Notes under the pieces: model-generated
Seen by the model: the letters and a program-made list of their open reading frames with translations, nothing else
Database searches by the model: none
Told to the model about the DNA's origin: nothing
In this document: positions 9,296-17,896 of the stretch, in pieces
How the letters are laid out: each line of letters opens with the position of its first letter
Position numbering within the stretch: the stretch's first letter is position 1
Translations under genes and position numbers: made by a program
NCBI RefSeq assembly: GCF_027257845.1
Contig: NZ_JAPVOT010000014.1
Coordinates: 1 to 64,000, forward strand
DNA from: Alteromonas sp. BMJM2
Lineage (GTDB): Bacteria > Pseudomonadota > Gammaproteobacteria > Enterobacterales > Alteromonadaceae
Direction of reading: 5' to 3'
Length of the DNA: 64,000 bases

Positions 9296-10222
9296 CTAAG
9301 CAAAAAAACCGATAGCCTGATTTTTACCCTTCTCTTTGGCAGTAAAAAGCGCCACATCAGCGTTTTTTATGAGAGGATTGACACCACTATCAATGAGGTC
9401 TCTAGCAGGCTTTGTCGCATACCCAGCACTGATAGTAACAATTCCATCAATACCATATTCGTGGATAATGTTTGCGTTGTTAACAGCACTCACTATTTGC
9501 TCGGCAACAATACGGGCTCCGTTTTCATCTACGTAGGGCAATAAAACCAAAAACTCTTCACCACCAAAGCGGATAACCGCGTCTTTAGGTCGTTTCACCG
9601 TATTTTCAACAATTGAAGCAACCTGTTGTAAACACATATCTCCCTCTAGGTGGCCGTAATTATCGTTAAAGAGTTTAAAGCGGTCTATATCAATAAGGAT
9701 TGCGCCAACACTGCCTTTATCTCTTGCCACCTGCTTAACCGTTTTAGGAATTTCTTTTGCCAAGTATGAGCGATTGTAGAGGCCCGTAAGTTGGTCGTGA
9801 TAAATCATACTTTCTAGAAACTCGGTACGAGTTTTGTTTTCCAAATGAGTTTTAATGCGGTGAGTCAAGGTCGAGGCATTTACAGGCTTCATCACAAAAT
9901 CAGAAGCGCCTACTTCCCAGCATGCATTTTCAACCTGCACGTCCATAGTTGCGGTAACAAAAATAATAGGAATAGAGGCCGTTTCAGGAAAGACTCTGAG
10001 CGCTTGACACACTTCCAAACCATTTTTATCCGGCATGTTCATATCAAGTAGAACTAGGTCGGGCACCTCTTGACGACATTGTTGTATTGCTTCTCGACCA
10101 CTGCTTGCTGTTTGGCACGTCACAAAACTTTCGAGAATAGACTCAAATAAAATACGGCTAGTAATTTCATCATCAACAATAAGGACTCTGCAATCTGAAA
10201 ACGGCTTTATTTTAGATAACAT
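9296..10222 (-). CDS. REC-GGDEF response regulator, diguanylate cyclase
   Basis: A 308-residue protein made of a receiver domain (about 10-125, acceptor Asp near 59 in LVLLDMNMP, Lys in FVMKP) and a GGDEF domain (about 150-305). The active site reads RFGGEEF at about 217-223, a functional GGDEF variant. An RxxD inhibitory site (RPKD) lies five residues before it, so product feedback is expected. It makes c-di-GMP from two GTP. The arrangement matches WspR/PleD-like single-receiver cyclases. Phosphate could come through the HPt protein encoded divergently at 10666. Confidence 0.92.
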   Translation of the reverse strand: MLSKIKPFSDCRVLIVDDEITSRILFESILESFVTCQTASSGREAIQQCRQEVPDLVLLDMNMPDKNGLEVCQALRVFPETASIPIIFVTATMDVQVENACWEVGASDFVMKPVNASTLTHRIKTHLENKTRTEFLESMIYHDQLTGLYNRSYLAKEIPKTVKQVARDKGSVGAILIDIDRFKLFNDNYGHLEGDMCLQQVASIVENTVKRPKDAVIRFGGEEFLVLLPYVDENGARIVAEQIVSAVNNANIIHEYGIDGIVTISAGYATKPARDLIDSGVNPLIKNADVALFTAKEKGKNQAIGFFA

Positions 10223-10665
10223 TAATAGCAGTAGCTTTGTAATGAGAGTGTGGAAAAAAGAGTATAAGTCACAAAACGGCCTGTTTTAACGGTTCATAAA
10301 ATAAGAATAGCTTATACTAAAGTATAACAACTTTAATCTACCGACGTAATAAATTTTTCTGCATTCAGCTTACACTGTCGCAGTCCTACCGAAAAGCAAA
10401 GAGCAACGCTAAATATATTAAATGTAATAACATTAGCGATATCTTTTGATTTCAAGACCGGCAATTATAGTGGCTAAAAGAAAATTACTCAGAGCCACTC
10501 ATCAAGCAATGCAAAGGATTGAACTTTAACAGCCTTTTTATCGGGGTTCGTATTAGATATTGTGAGCCTGTACAACAGTACATGACTTAAAGCCGCTGTA
10601 ATTATTTCTTTTTTTTGCTATCGTCGTTTTATTGAAGCACCACATATCACAGTAAAGGCTTTGCA
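10223..10665. other. 443-base divergent intergenic region
   Basis: This gap separates the divergent REC-GGDEF and HPt genes and should hold both promoters. It is AT-rich. I see no convincing open reading frame, terminator or strong inverted repeat in it. Confidence 0.5.
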
Positions 10666-11022
10666 ATGAACTCAAGCACTAACACTGAAGCACACTTATG
10701 GAATGCAAAAGAGGCAATAGCCAGATTGGGCGGTAATGAGGCACTTCTAAATCGTATAGTTAGTATGTATTTAGAACAGGTAGAACTGAAATATCAGCAA
10801 CTCACTGCCGCTATCACCGCTAACAACCTAGAAGAAATTCGTATGCAAAGCCACTCTTTAAAAGGCTTGTCAGGCGATGTGGGCGCAGATGCTGTGCGTG
10901 AAAAAGCTTCTAATATAGAGCAGTTTGCAAAAGACAACGCCATAGACAAAATAGCCAACGAAGCGGACAATTTAGATGCGACAATAAAAGCGACCATTGC
11001 CCTGATGGAAAAAGGCCTATAG
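10666..11022 (+). CDS. Stand-alone HPt phosphotransfer protein
   Basis: A 118-residue helical protein with the HPt signature QSHSLKGLSGDVGA, in which His63 is the phospho-accepting residue. It would shuttle phosphate between receiver domains, for instance from the hybrid kinase (6994) to the REC-GGDEF cyclase (9296). Those partners are inferred from proximity. It is a single gene between the divergent cyclase and the convergent adenine deaminase gene, whose stop lies 19 bases away. Confidence 0.85.
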   Translation: MNSSTNTEAHLWNAKEAIARLGGNEALLNRIVSMYLEQVELKYQQLTAAITANNLEEIRMQSHSLKGLSGDVGADAVREKASNIEQFAKDNAIDKIANEADNLDATIKATIALMEKGL

Positions 11023-11040
11023 CACCACGTATGCTACACA

Positions 11041-12039
11041 CTAATGGCTATTAATCTCATCAATAAACTGGCGTTTTTTGTCTTCGGGTAAGAAGCTCGC
11101 GGTAAAGCTATTTTTTGCCAGTTTTTTTACATCCTCTTCGCCTATATCAAGAGCTTCGCTAAGCGCGATAAAATTGTCGTTTAAGAACCCACCGAAGTAA
11201 GTAGGATCATCTGAGTTAACAGTAACGAGCAGTCCTTCTTTGAGTAGCGAAAGAATATTGTGCTGCTTCATGTGCTCAATGACGCACAATTTAAGATTAC
11301 TTAAAGGACAGACCGTAAGCGGTATTTGCTTTTCTTTTAAATAATTCATTAACCGTGCGTCTTCCTGACACCTCACACCATGGTCAATTCTATCTACACC
11401 CAGTAATTCAATGGCTTCCCAAATGTAGGAAGCTGGCCCTTCTTCACCCGCGTGGGCCACAATTTTAAAGCCGTGTTGTTTTGCTTGTTTAAACACACGC
11501 TCAAATTTTGAAGGAGGGTGCCCCAATTCAGAGCTATCAAGACCCACAGCGTGAATATCGGAAAAGTAAGGTTTTGCCTGCTCTAGGGTGTCAAAGGCAG
11601 AAGACTCTGGCAAGTGACGCAGAAAAGACATGATAAGATAACTAGAAATACCAAACTGTTGTTCGGCATCTTTAATTGCTCTTAAAAAGCCCGCCATAAA
11701 CGTTGCAAATTCTATCCCCCGCGCTGTGTGAGTTTGAGGATCGAACATGATTTCCGTATGAACAATGTTTTCTTCGTAACAGCGAGAGAGATAAGCCCAC
11801 ATCAATTGATAAAAATCATCTTCATCAATTAATACCCCTGCGCCAGCATAATATAGGTCGAGAAAACTCTGTAAATCGGAAAAATTGTACGCCGCTGCTA
11901 TCTCTTCTACGCTATTGTAGGGAAGTGATACACTGTGTTTTGCTGCAAGATTCCACATGAGTTCTGGCGTTAAACTTCCTTCAATATGAAGGTGTAATTC
12001 TGCCTTTGGGATCTTTTTTATTGTTTCAATTAATGACAT
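11041..12039 (-). CDS. Adenine deaminase (ADE subgroup of the adenosine deaminase family)
   Basis: A 332-residue metal-dependent amidohydrolase of the ADA fold. The zinc-site motif reads ELHLHIEGSL, and further metal or catalytic residues sit in VAHAGEEG, IDHGVRC and VNSDDPTYFGG. The HxHxEG form and the SDDP.YFGG block are typical of Aah1/PA0148-type adenine deaminases rather than true adenosine deaminases. The expected reaction is adenine to hypoxanthine plus ammonia, feeding XdhABC. It is divergent from the AzgA-type permease gene at 12387, and the RutR-type operator at 12304 lies between them and may serve both. Confidence 0.85.
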   Translation of the reverse strand: MSLIETIKKIPKAELHLHIEGSLTPELMWNLAAKHSVSLPYNSVEEIAAAYNFSDLQSFLDLYYAGAGVLIDEDDFYQLMWAYLSRCYEENIVHTEIMFDPQTHTARGIEFATFMAGFLRAIKDAEQQFGISSYLIMSFLRHLPESSAFDTLEQAKPYFSDIHAVGLDSSELGHPPSKFERVFKQAKQHGFKIVAHAGEEGPASYIWEAIELLGVDRIDHGVRCQEDARLMNYLKEKQIPLTVCPLSNLKLCVIEHMKQHNILSLLKEGLLVTVNSDDPTYFGGFLNDNFIALSEALDIGEEDVKKLAKNSFTASFLPEDKKRQFIDEINSH

Positions 12040-12303
12040 GGCACCTCACTTTACGCACCAAATAAATGCAAACTAACAATAATAGTGCATTATAGTTTAT
12101 ATCTGACTGTGTCTTCATAGGAATTACCGACAAATTCAGGTTTTTGACAGGGTAAACCCCGGTACCTTAGGCCGATTATTCTGCTGACATGTGTACTTTT
12201 TGTTCAATTAAATTACCTCAACCTACCATTAAACATGATATGGCATTAAAAACCGAACATATTTTAATAGGATGAAGACCATAGCACGAAACGCACCAAC
12301 ACA

Positions 12304-12319
12304 TTGACTAGTTGGTCAG
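12304..12319. promoter_or_regulatory. RutR-type operator between adenine deaminase and permease genes
   Basis: TTGACTAGTTGGTCAG matches the RutR pattern TTGACCA-NN-TGGTCAA except for one base in the left arm and the last base. It is 68 bases before the permease ATG. The following bases GTTAATTGCTTA repeat those after the 990 operator almost exactly, so both genes probably share promoter geometry. Confidence 0.7.
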
Positions 12320-12386
12320 TTAATTGCTTATGCATGTGATAGCAATAAAGAAAATAACAACAGACACAACACACAGAGATTATTAG

Positions 12387-13718
12387 ATGTTCAATCAACT
12401 CCTAGAGCGGTTTTTCAAACTTCAGCAACATGGCACAACCATAAAAACAGAAGTCATTGCTGGCCTTACAACCTTCGCCGCAATGTCTTATATATTAGTC
12501 GTCAACCCAGGTATTTTAGGCCTAAGCGGTATGCCAGTTGAAGGGCTCATTACCGTTACTGCGATAGCAGCGTGCTTAGGTACCTTGCTAATGGCACTGA
12601 TGACTAACTACCCTATTGCCTTAGCGCCAGGAATGGGGTTGAACGCATTTTTTGCGTTTACTATATGCTTGGGAAGAGAGGTTCCTTGGGAAGCAGCACT
12701 CGGTATTGTGTTTTACAACGGTATTCTGTTTTTAATCTTATCGTTAACTGGGGTAAGGACAAAAATTGCAGAGTCTATTCCGCCATCGCTTAAAATAGGC
12801 GTTCAATGCGGCATCGGACTCTTCATTGCCTTTATCGGTTTAAAAAACGCCGAGCTCATTGTTGATAACCCCGCCACCTTTGTGCAGTTGGGTGACTTAT
12901 CTAACCCTGCCGTGTTGTTAGCGTTGTTGGGAATAATTTTTACCATTGTGCTAATGATTAAAAAAGTGACCGGCGGCATACTGATTTCTATAATTACACT
13001 AACTGTAATTGGCGCATTTGTTCCTACAGAATCAGGAGCGCTGACTCAAACGCCATCGGCCATTGTGGGCATGCCCGAACCCATTTCAAACACCTTTTTA
13101 GCCATGGACTTTTGGTACCCCATTGAACACCTAGCGCAAACGTGGGATCTCATTTTCGCACTCATGTTTGTCAATATGTTCGATACTATAGGTACACTCA
13201 TTGGCGTATCCCGCAAAGCAAACCTGCTTAACGATGATGGAAGGCTGCCTAAAATAGGGCCCGCAATGACAGCAGATGCATCTGCCAGCGTGGTTGGCGC
13301 CATGGTAGGTACTTCGCCGGTGACAAGCTATGTGGAGTCTGCTACCGGTGTGTCTGCCGGCGGTCGTACGGGCCTTACTGCTGTAGTTGTTTCGGCGTGT
13401 TTTGTGCTATCGCTGTTTCTCACGCCGCTAATGAAAGTTATTCCACTTATGGCAACTACTCCAGCATTGCTTATGGTGGGTATTCTTATGATGGAATCGA
13501 TACGTCAGCTAGACTTTGACGACTTGGGAGATTTGGCCACAGCGTCGGTAGCACTTATCGCAATGCCCCTCACGTTTAGTATTAGCGAGGGAATTGCATT
13601 AGGTTTTATCACTTACGTAGGAATAAAAGTAGGCACAGGTAAATTCAGAGAGGTCAGCTGGCTTACCTACTTTCTTGCGGCGATCTTTGTATTGAGATAC
13701 GTGCTAGATTTGAAATAG
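12387..13718 (+). CDS. AzgA-type guanine/hypoxanthine/adenine permease
   Basis: A 443-residue polytopic permease of the AzgA branch of the NCS2 superfamily, about 12 membrane segments. Marks include EVIAGLTTFAAMSYILVVNP near the N-terminus, APGMGLNAFFAFT in the substrate-binding region, MFVNMFDTIGTLIGV and TSPVTSYVESATGVSAGGRTGLT. It imports adenine, guanine or hypoxanthine with protons. It is divergent from adenine deaminase and carries a RutR-type operator just upstream, so it is probably induced when purine breakdown is active. Confidence 0.92.
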   Translation: MFNQLLERFFKLQQHGTTIKTEVIAGLTTFAAMSYILVVNPGILGLSGMPVEGLITVTAIAACLGTLLMALMTNYPIALAPGMGLNAFFAFTICLGREVPWEAALGIVFYNGILFLILSLTGVRTKIAESIPPSLKIGVQCGIGLFIAFIGLKNAELIVDNPATFVQLGDLSNPAVLLALLGIIFTIVLMIKKVTGGILISIITLTVIGAFVPTESGALTQTPSAIVGMPEPISNTFLAMDFWYPIEHLAQTWDLIFALMFVNMFDTIGTLIGVSRKANLLNDDGRLPKIGPAMTADASASVVGAMVGTSPVTSYVESATGVSAGGRTGLTAVVVSACFVLSLFLTPLMKVIPLMATTPALLMVGILMMESIRQLDFDDLGDLATASVALIAMPLTFSISEGIALGFITYVGIKVGTGKFREVSWLTYFLAAIFVLRYVLDLK

Positions 13719-13770
13719 CTTGAACGGTCGAAACAGCTTGAGCGATTGAAACAGCTTGAGCGATTGAAAC
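13717..13770. repeat. Three tandem 18-bp units after the AzgA gene
   Basis: The unit AGCTTGAGCGATTGAAAC occurs three times head to tail (13717-13734, 13735-13752, 13753-13770). The first copy differs at three bases and overlaps the permease stop codon. It looks like replication slippage and no function is evident. Confidence 0.85.
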
Positions 13771-13803
13771 AGCCTTAACAGAAACAGCGGCGAAAAGTAT
13801 GGT

Positions 13804-14061
13804 TTACTTCAAGCCGCTGTAATTAAACGTAACCGCTTTATCCGCCATAAAAATAATCTTGATAACGCTAGAGTCTTCATCGCCCCAGGTACATGCCATC
13901 GTCCCCATGGTTTTACCGCAGTTATCAGCAGTGCCAATAATGCTCTCTACTTCTTCTTGCGACATCCCCATCTCCAACCTGTCGTAGTTTTCTTTCGATA
14001 GCTTAGAGCAGGCGCTGAGCGCGAAAATACCCACAATCATTGCGATAGTTTTCAGTTTCAT
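13804..14061 (-). CDS. Small lipoprotein, SmpA/OmlA-like
   Basis: An 85-residue precursor starting at the ATG at 14061, which has an AAAGGA ribosome site; an upstream ATG would only add a hydrophobic stretch. The lipobox LSAC gives a mature lipoprotein starting at Cys near residue 18. The mature part (YDRLEMGMSQEEVESIIGTADNCGKTMGTMACTWGDE) has the M-G-M-S-x-x-E-V turn seen in SmpA/OmlA and DUF3862-type periplasmic proteins. The function is unknown. It is a single gene between convergent and divergent neighbours. Confidence 0.75.
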   Translation of the reverse strand: MKLKTIAMIVGIFALSACSKLSKENYDRLEMGMSQEEVESIIGTADNCGKTMGTMACTWGDEDSSVIKIIFMADKAVTFNYSGLK

Positions 14062-14251
14062 AACGGTGTCCTTTATTATTAAAGATAGCGTAAATAGGGT
14101 TATCAACAAGTCTACCAGTCACTGTTAGGCTAACCTGATTAAACCCAGCTTAATTTACGCCGCTTTGTTAGGTGCTATTTCACTTTACTTCACTTTTTTA
14201 ACTTTCTCACTGTATTGCTTTGTAGCACCTTATATTCCACAGAGAACTTGC

Positions 14252-15166
14252 TTATCCAGCAGTAGTTGGGTGCTCACTGAGCCAGTGTTTTGCAATATCT
14301 TCTCTAGTAGCTATCCATACTTTATCGTGAGATTTTACATACTCAATGAAGCGCTTCAACGCCGCCAGTCTTGCTGGACGCCCAATAATTCGGTTGTGCA
14401 GACCAATAGACAGCATTTTTGGGGCATCACTGCCCTCTTCCCACAACACGTCAAACGCATCTTTAAGATAGGTAAAAAACTGCTCGCCGCTGTTAAATCC
14501 TTGTGGCGATGCAAAGCGCATGTCGTTAGTGTCTAACGTATACGGCACCATCAACAAAGGTTTACTGTAGTGATAGTCAAAATAAGGGAGGTCATCGGCG
14601 TAAGAATCCGCACAATACAGAATATCGTCCCGCTCAGCTATTAATTTAAGTGTATTGGGGCTGGTACGGCCGGTGTACCAACCAACGGGCTTTTTACCTG
14701 TTAACTGCTCATGTAATACAATCGCGTCATCAATTTCTTTGCGCTCCTGGTCCTCATTCATATCCTGATAATGAATCCAGCGCATTCCGTGACTGGCTAT
14801 CTCCCATCCAGCGTCCAGCATTGCCTTTACCGCTTCTGGATGGCGCTGCATTGCCATAGTGACGCCAAAAACAGTGACGGGAATTTCTTGCTGAGTAAAC
14901 AGTCGATGTAATCGCCAGAACCCAGCTCTACTGCCATATTCGTAGAGAGATTCCATACTAAGATGACGATCTTGATAAGCTTGAGCACCAATAATTTCAG
15001 AAAGAAACACTTCTGATTTTTCGTCTCCATGAAGAACACAGTTTTCACCGCCCTCTTCATAATTGATAACAAACTGAAGCGCGATTTTAGCGTTTCCAGG
15101 CCAGTTTGCTTTCGGTGCGTGTTGTCCGTAGCCAATAAGGTCGCGTGGATAATTAGTCGTCGTCAT
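14252..15166 (-). CDS. puuE: Allantoinase PuuE, polysaccharide-deacetylase type
   Basis: A 304-residue protein of the NodB/polysaccharide-deacetylase fold, matching PuuE. The N-terminal MTTTNYPRDLIGYGQHAPKANWPG block and the later GGENCVLHGD, EIASHGMRWIHYQDM and GWYTGRTSPNTLKL segments are characteristic. It opens the allantoin ring to allantoate after UraD. It is cotranscribed with the rutR-like gene: the regulator stop and this ATG are three bases apart. The product would pass to allantoate amidohydrolase, of which only a remnant is left at 94-396. Confidence 0.93.
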   Translation of the reverse strand: MTTTNYPRDLIGYGQHAPKANWPGNAKIALQFVINYEEGGENCVLHGDEKSEVFLSEIIGAQAYQDRHLSMESLYEYGSRAGFWRLHRLFTQQEIPVTVFGVTMAMQRHPEAVKAMLDAGWEIASHGMRWIHYQDMNEDQERKEIDDAIVLHEQLTGKKPVGWYTGRTSPNTLKLIAERDDILYCADSYADDLPYFDYHYSKPLLMVPYTLDTNDMRFASPQGFNSGEQFFTYLKDAFDVLWEEGSDAPKMLSIGLHNRIIGRPARLAALKRFIEYVKSHDKVWIATREDIAKHWLSEHPTTAG

Positions 15167-15169
15167 ATG

Positions 15170-15814
15170 CTATTGAGTAAATCCTTCAGGTACTGTTAAA
15201 CCGCAACCGCCAAGCACCAGATGAACTACCTCGTTGGTTGCTTGTTCAAAATCGGCTTTATTCATTTTCTTGCCCCGCAGGCGGGTAATCTGCGCTGAAA
15301 AGTCTGCATAGTGCTGCGTACTCGCCCAAATACTGTATAACAAATACTCGGGGTTCAACTTTCTAAGCTTTCCAGCATGTATCCAAGCGTGAATAAGTGC
15401 TACTCGCCCTTCCATCCATCTCGCATGCTCTTCATCAAAGTAACCACTTAGGTTTTGAGCACCGTTGATAATTTCCATGGCAAATATCTTAGAGGCCGTA
15501 GGGTGAAGGCGGGAAACTTCCATTTTTTCTGCAATGTAGACTGCCAGTACATCGGCAGGATCGTCATCAACAGTGGCTTTATCGAAATGGGAGTTCCATA
15601 GTGAAAGTGTTTCTTCTAACACCGCTACATACAATTCTTGTTTAGTTTTGAAATAGTAAAGAACATTGGTCTTCGGTAGCCCCACTTCATCAGCTATTTT
15701 CTGAACAGCCGTGCCTTTGAATCCGAATTGCGCGAAACACTTTTCCGCAGCCTGAAGTATTTTTCTTCTATTTACAGCTCCAACTCCCGCTTCAGAGCCT
15801 CTTACCTTTATCAT
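15170..15814 (-). CDS. RutR-like TetR-family transcriptional regulator
   Basis: A 214-residue TetR-type repressor. The N-terminal helix-turn-helix region (about 13-60: KILQAAEKCFAQFGFKGTAVQKIADEVGLPKTNVLYYFKTKQELY) and the C-terminal ligand domain, including EVSRLHPTASKIFAMEIINGA and YSIWASTQHYADFSAQ, closely follow E. coli RutR, which senses pyrimidine (uracil, thymine) and also acts on purine genes. Three RutR-like palindromes in this window (990, 12304, 16266) are its likely targets. Whether the ligand is a pyrimidine or a purine intermediate is unknown. It heads a two-gene operon with puuE and has an AAAGGAAA ribosome site. Confidence 0.88.
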   Translation of the reverse strand: MIKVRGSEAGVGAVNRRKILQAAEKCFAQFGFKGTAVQKIADEVGLPKTNVLYYFKTKQELYVAVLEETLSLWNSHFDKATVDDDPADVLAVYIAEKMEVSRLHPTASKIFAMEIINGAQNLSGYFDEEHARWMEGRVALIHAWIHAGKLRKLNPEYLLYSIWASTQHYADFSAQITRLRGKKMNKADFEQATNEVVHLVLGGCGLTVPEGFTQ

Positions 15815-16212
15815 TGTTATTTATTTCCTTTGCAAAAAATTATGCAAGCGCAATAAACGCCATCAAGCTCTACTGTTACCTTAAACGCCCTTAACGACAT
15901 AAATGTTACTGTGAACCACTGTTTTTTAATAGACCTACGTTAGCATGAATTAACGTTAGCCCTAAGTAAATATGAGCCAGTGCACCTCACACCCGATTGG
16001 TCAACCAGCCCCTACCAAACATCATTCATCATTTACGCATCCTTGTGCTGCCTCTTCTAACCTAGCACGAATCTTGCTGTACTCTTTTGCATAAGAACAG
16101 CGAATCTGAATGAGAACAGCGAAATCTGGATTGCAGTCCTTTGTCAGAGTGTGCTCACATTTGCTGTATATAGTCTTTAGCAGCTAAAAGTCGCCACTTA
16201 ATGTATGAAAAT

Positions 16213-16253
16213 AGCCAAATATTAGGTCAACATACCCTAATCTGGCTTTTTTT
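16213..16253 (+). terminator. Plus-strand terminator with no annotated gene before it
   Basis: A hairpin with arms AGCCA..ATTAGG and CCTAAT..TGGCT, interrupted by a small internal loop, is followed by seven T. It points in the xdhA direction, yet ends 13 bases before the xdhA operator. The nearest upstream gene is on the other strand. It may end a small RNA starting between 15830 and 16200 or insulate the xdhA promoter. Confidence 0.7.
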
Positions 16254-16265
16254 ATAAGTAAAAAA

Positions 16266-16281
16266 TTGACCACATGGTCTA
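16266..16281. promoter_or_regulatory. RutR-type operator before xdhA
   Basis: TTGACCACATGGTCTA matches the RutR consensus at 14 of 16 positions (arms TTGACCA and TGGTCtA). The left arm TTGACC could itself be the -35 element, with TATGCT at 16287 as a -10, so binding would block polymerase. The site is about 170 bases before the xdhA ATG. Confidence 0.75.
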
Positions 16282-16450
16282 CTTTTATGCTAAAAAGAAA
16301 GCTATATTAAAGGACATGATAAAAAGCGGTCTGACCTTCGCTGTACAAATTTTAAAAATAGGCTGTTTTTCTAAACACGCTTCACACGTCGGCGTTTTAA
16401 AAGCATTAAGCTAGTGGGAAATATAATGAAAATAATAATAGGGTGTTCAC

Positions 16451-17896
16451 ATGATTCGCTTCCTCATTAACCAAGAAAGCGTTGAGATAGATGACGCGAG
16501 AGCCGATCTGACGCTTCTTCAATTTATTCGCGAATACAAACACAAAACAGGCACGAAGGAAGGCTGTGCTTCAGGAGATTGTGGCGCTTGCACAGTGGTT
16601 GTGGCCGAGCCTAATGCTGACTTTTCTTCGCTTCATTACAGAACCCTTAACAGCTGTATAACGCTGATGAGCGCGGTGCATGGAAAACAACTTATTTTTG
16701 TTGAGCATCTCAGCGATGGCAATACCCTGCATCCTGTGCAACAGGCTCTTGTCGACTATCACGGCTCCCAATGCGGGTTCTGTACACCTGGTTTTATTAT
16801 GTCGATGTTTGCGCTTTATCATACAGCCAGTACTGTGAATAGAGACGATGTGTTAAATGCCCTTTCCGGTAATTTATGTCGCTGTACCGGCTACCGCCCC
16901 ATTATTGACGCGACGTTGGCAGTCTGTGAGCAGCAAGCTGATGATGCATTTTCGCGAAACACAGCATCTACATTAGGTATGCTACGCACAATATCAACTG
17001 AAGGTAATGACACTGTAGGCACTAAGAACTTAATAATGCCTCGAGATAGAAAGTCATTGGCAAAGGCGATAAAAGACAATCCAACGGCCATGTTGGTGTC
17101 TGGCAGCACAGATTTAAGTTTAACCTTTACCCAGCAGCTAAAAAATATCGATACACTGATTAGTCTGTCTAATATGGAAGAATTAAAAGTGTGCACCACA
17201 ACGTCGCACTCTCTCATTATTGGTGCAGCCAATCCAATTAAGGACATCACGCCAGCATTGTTAGAACACTTTCCGCAGCTGGCAGAATTGGTCACTCGCT
17301 TCGCCTCTTTGCCAATAAGAAACCAGGCAACGTTAGGGGGCAATGTGGCCAATGCATCTCCCATTGGCGATATGCCGCCAGCGCTTATTGCCCTTAACGC
17401 GACGATTATGGTTGATAACGGAGTACAAGAACGAGCCATCCCTGTATCAGAGTTTTTTGTAGGCTATAGAGAGACCGCTTTAAAAACTGATGAATGGATT
17501 GCTGCTATCGAAATCCCCTTCCTTAACACTCATCAACGCCTCGCTGCATACAAAATATCCAAACGATTTGAAGATGATATTTCAGCGGTATGTGCCGTAT
17601 TTAACGTCACTATCAACGAGGGTATTATTGAGCACGTTGATGCAGGTTTTGGTGGCGTTGCAGCCACGCCCGCAAGCTGTAAATCACTACACGACGCCCT
17701 GGTAGGCAAAGCATTCACTAACAAAGCATGTGTAGAGCTAGGCAAAGCCGTGCTTATGAATGCGTTTACGCCTATTGATGACGTTCGCGCCACGGCTGAG
17801 TATCGCAAAACCGTATTGGCTAATTTATGGCACCGATTCTGGCTGGAGAATCAATCAGACACAACAATGACGACACGAGTGGTGAACCATGCGTAA
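16451..17896 (+). CDS. xdhA: Xanthine dehydrogenase small subunit (2Fe-2S and FAD domains)
   Basis: A 481-residue subunit. The plant-type ferredoxin domain carries CASGDCGACTVV (about 39-51), the second cluster domain carries CGFCTPGF and LCRCTGYRPI (about 109-147), and a CO-dehydrogenase-type FAD domain (about 190-360) contains LPIRNQATLGGNVANASPIGD. Together with XdhB it oxidises hypoxanthine and xanthine to urate and passes electrons to NAD+. It is first in the seven-gene operon up to 24960 and overlaps xdhB by 8 bases. The RutR-type operator at 16266 is the likely control point. Confidence 0.95.
   Translation: MIRFLINQESVEIDDARADLTLLQFIREYKHKTGTKEGCASGDCGACTVVVAEPNADFSSLHYRTLNSCITLMSAVHGKQLIFVEHLSDGNTLHPVQQALVDYHGSQCGFCTPGFIMSMFALYHTASTVNRDDVLNALSGNLCRCTGYRPIIDATLAVCEQQADDAFSRNTASTLGMLRTISTEGNDTVGTKNLIMPRDRKSLAKAIKDNPTAMLVSGSTDLSLTFTQQLKNIDTLISLSNMEELKVCTTTSHSLIIGAANPIKDITPALLEHFPQLAELVTRFASLPIRNQATLGGNVANASPIGDMPPALIALNATIMVDNGVQERAIPVSEFFVGYRETALKTDEWIAAIEIPFLNTHQRLAAYKISKRFEDDISAVCAVFNVTINEGIIEHVDAGFGGVAATPASCKSLHDALVGKAFTNKACVELGKAVLMNAFTPIDDVRATAEYRKTVLANLWHRFWLENQSDTTMTTRVVNHA

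Larger units (their letters stand above)
15815..16450. other. 636-base divergent intergenic region between rutR-like gene and xdhA
   Basis: It contains the xdhA operator at 16266 and a plus-strand terminator at 16213-16253. A RutR half-site-like TGGTCAACCA lies at 15998-16007. A minus-strand frame open from about 16187 to a stop at 16022-16024 has plausible codon content but no ATG and no recognisable match. No known protein-coding gene is supported here. Confidence 0.5.

Noticed and set aside
11041-12039. Adenosine deaminase
   Set aside because: The HIEGSL and SDDPTYFGG motifs fit the adenine deaminase subgroup better than true adenosine deaminases.
15998-16007. Fourth RutR-type operator TGGTCAACCA
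   Set aside because: Only a compressed half-site arrangement is present; the 7-2-7 geometry of the other sites is missing, so it is not listed as an operator.
16022-16187. Minus-strand frame upstream of the rutR-like gene as a small protein
   Set aside because: No ATG, GTG or TTG start with a ribosome site in frame and no recognisable homology.
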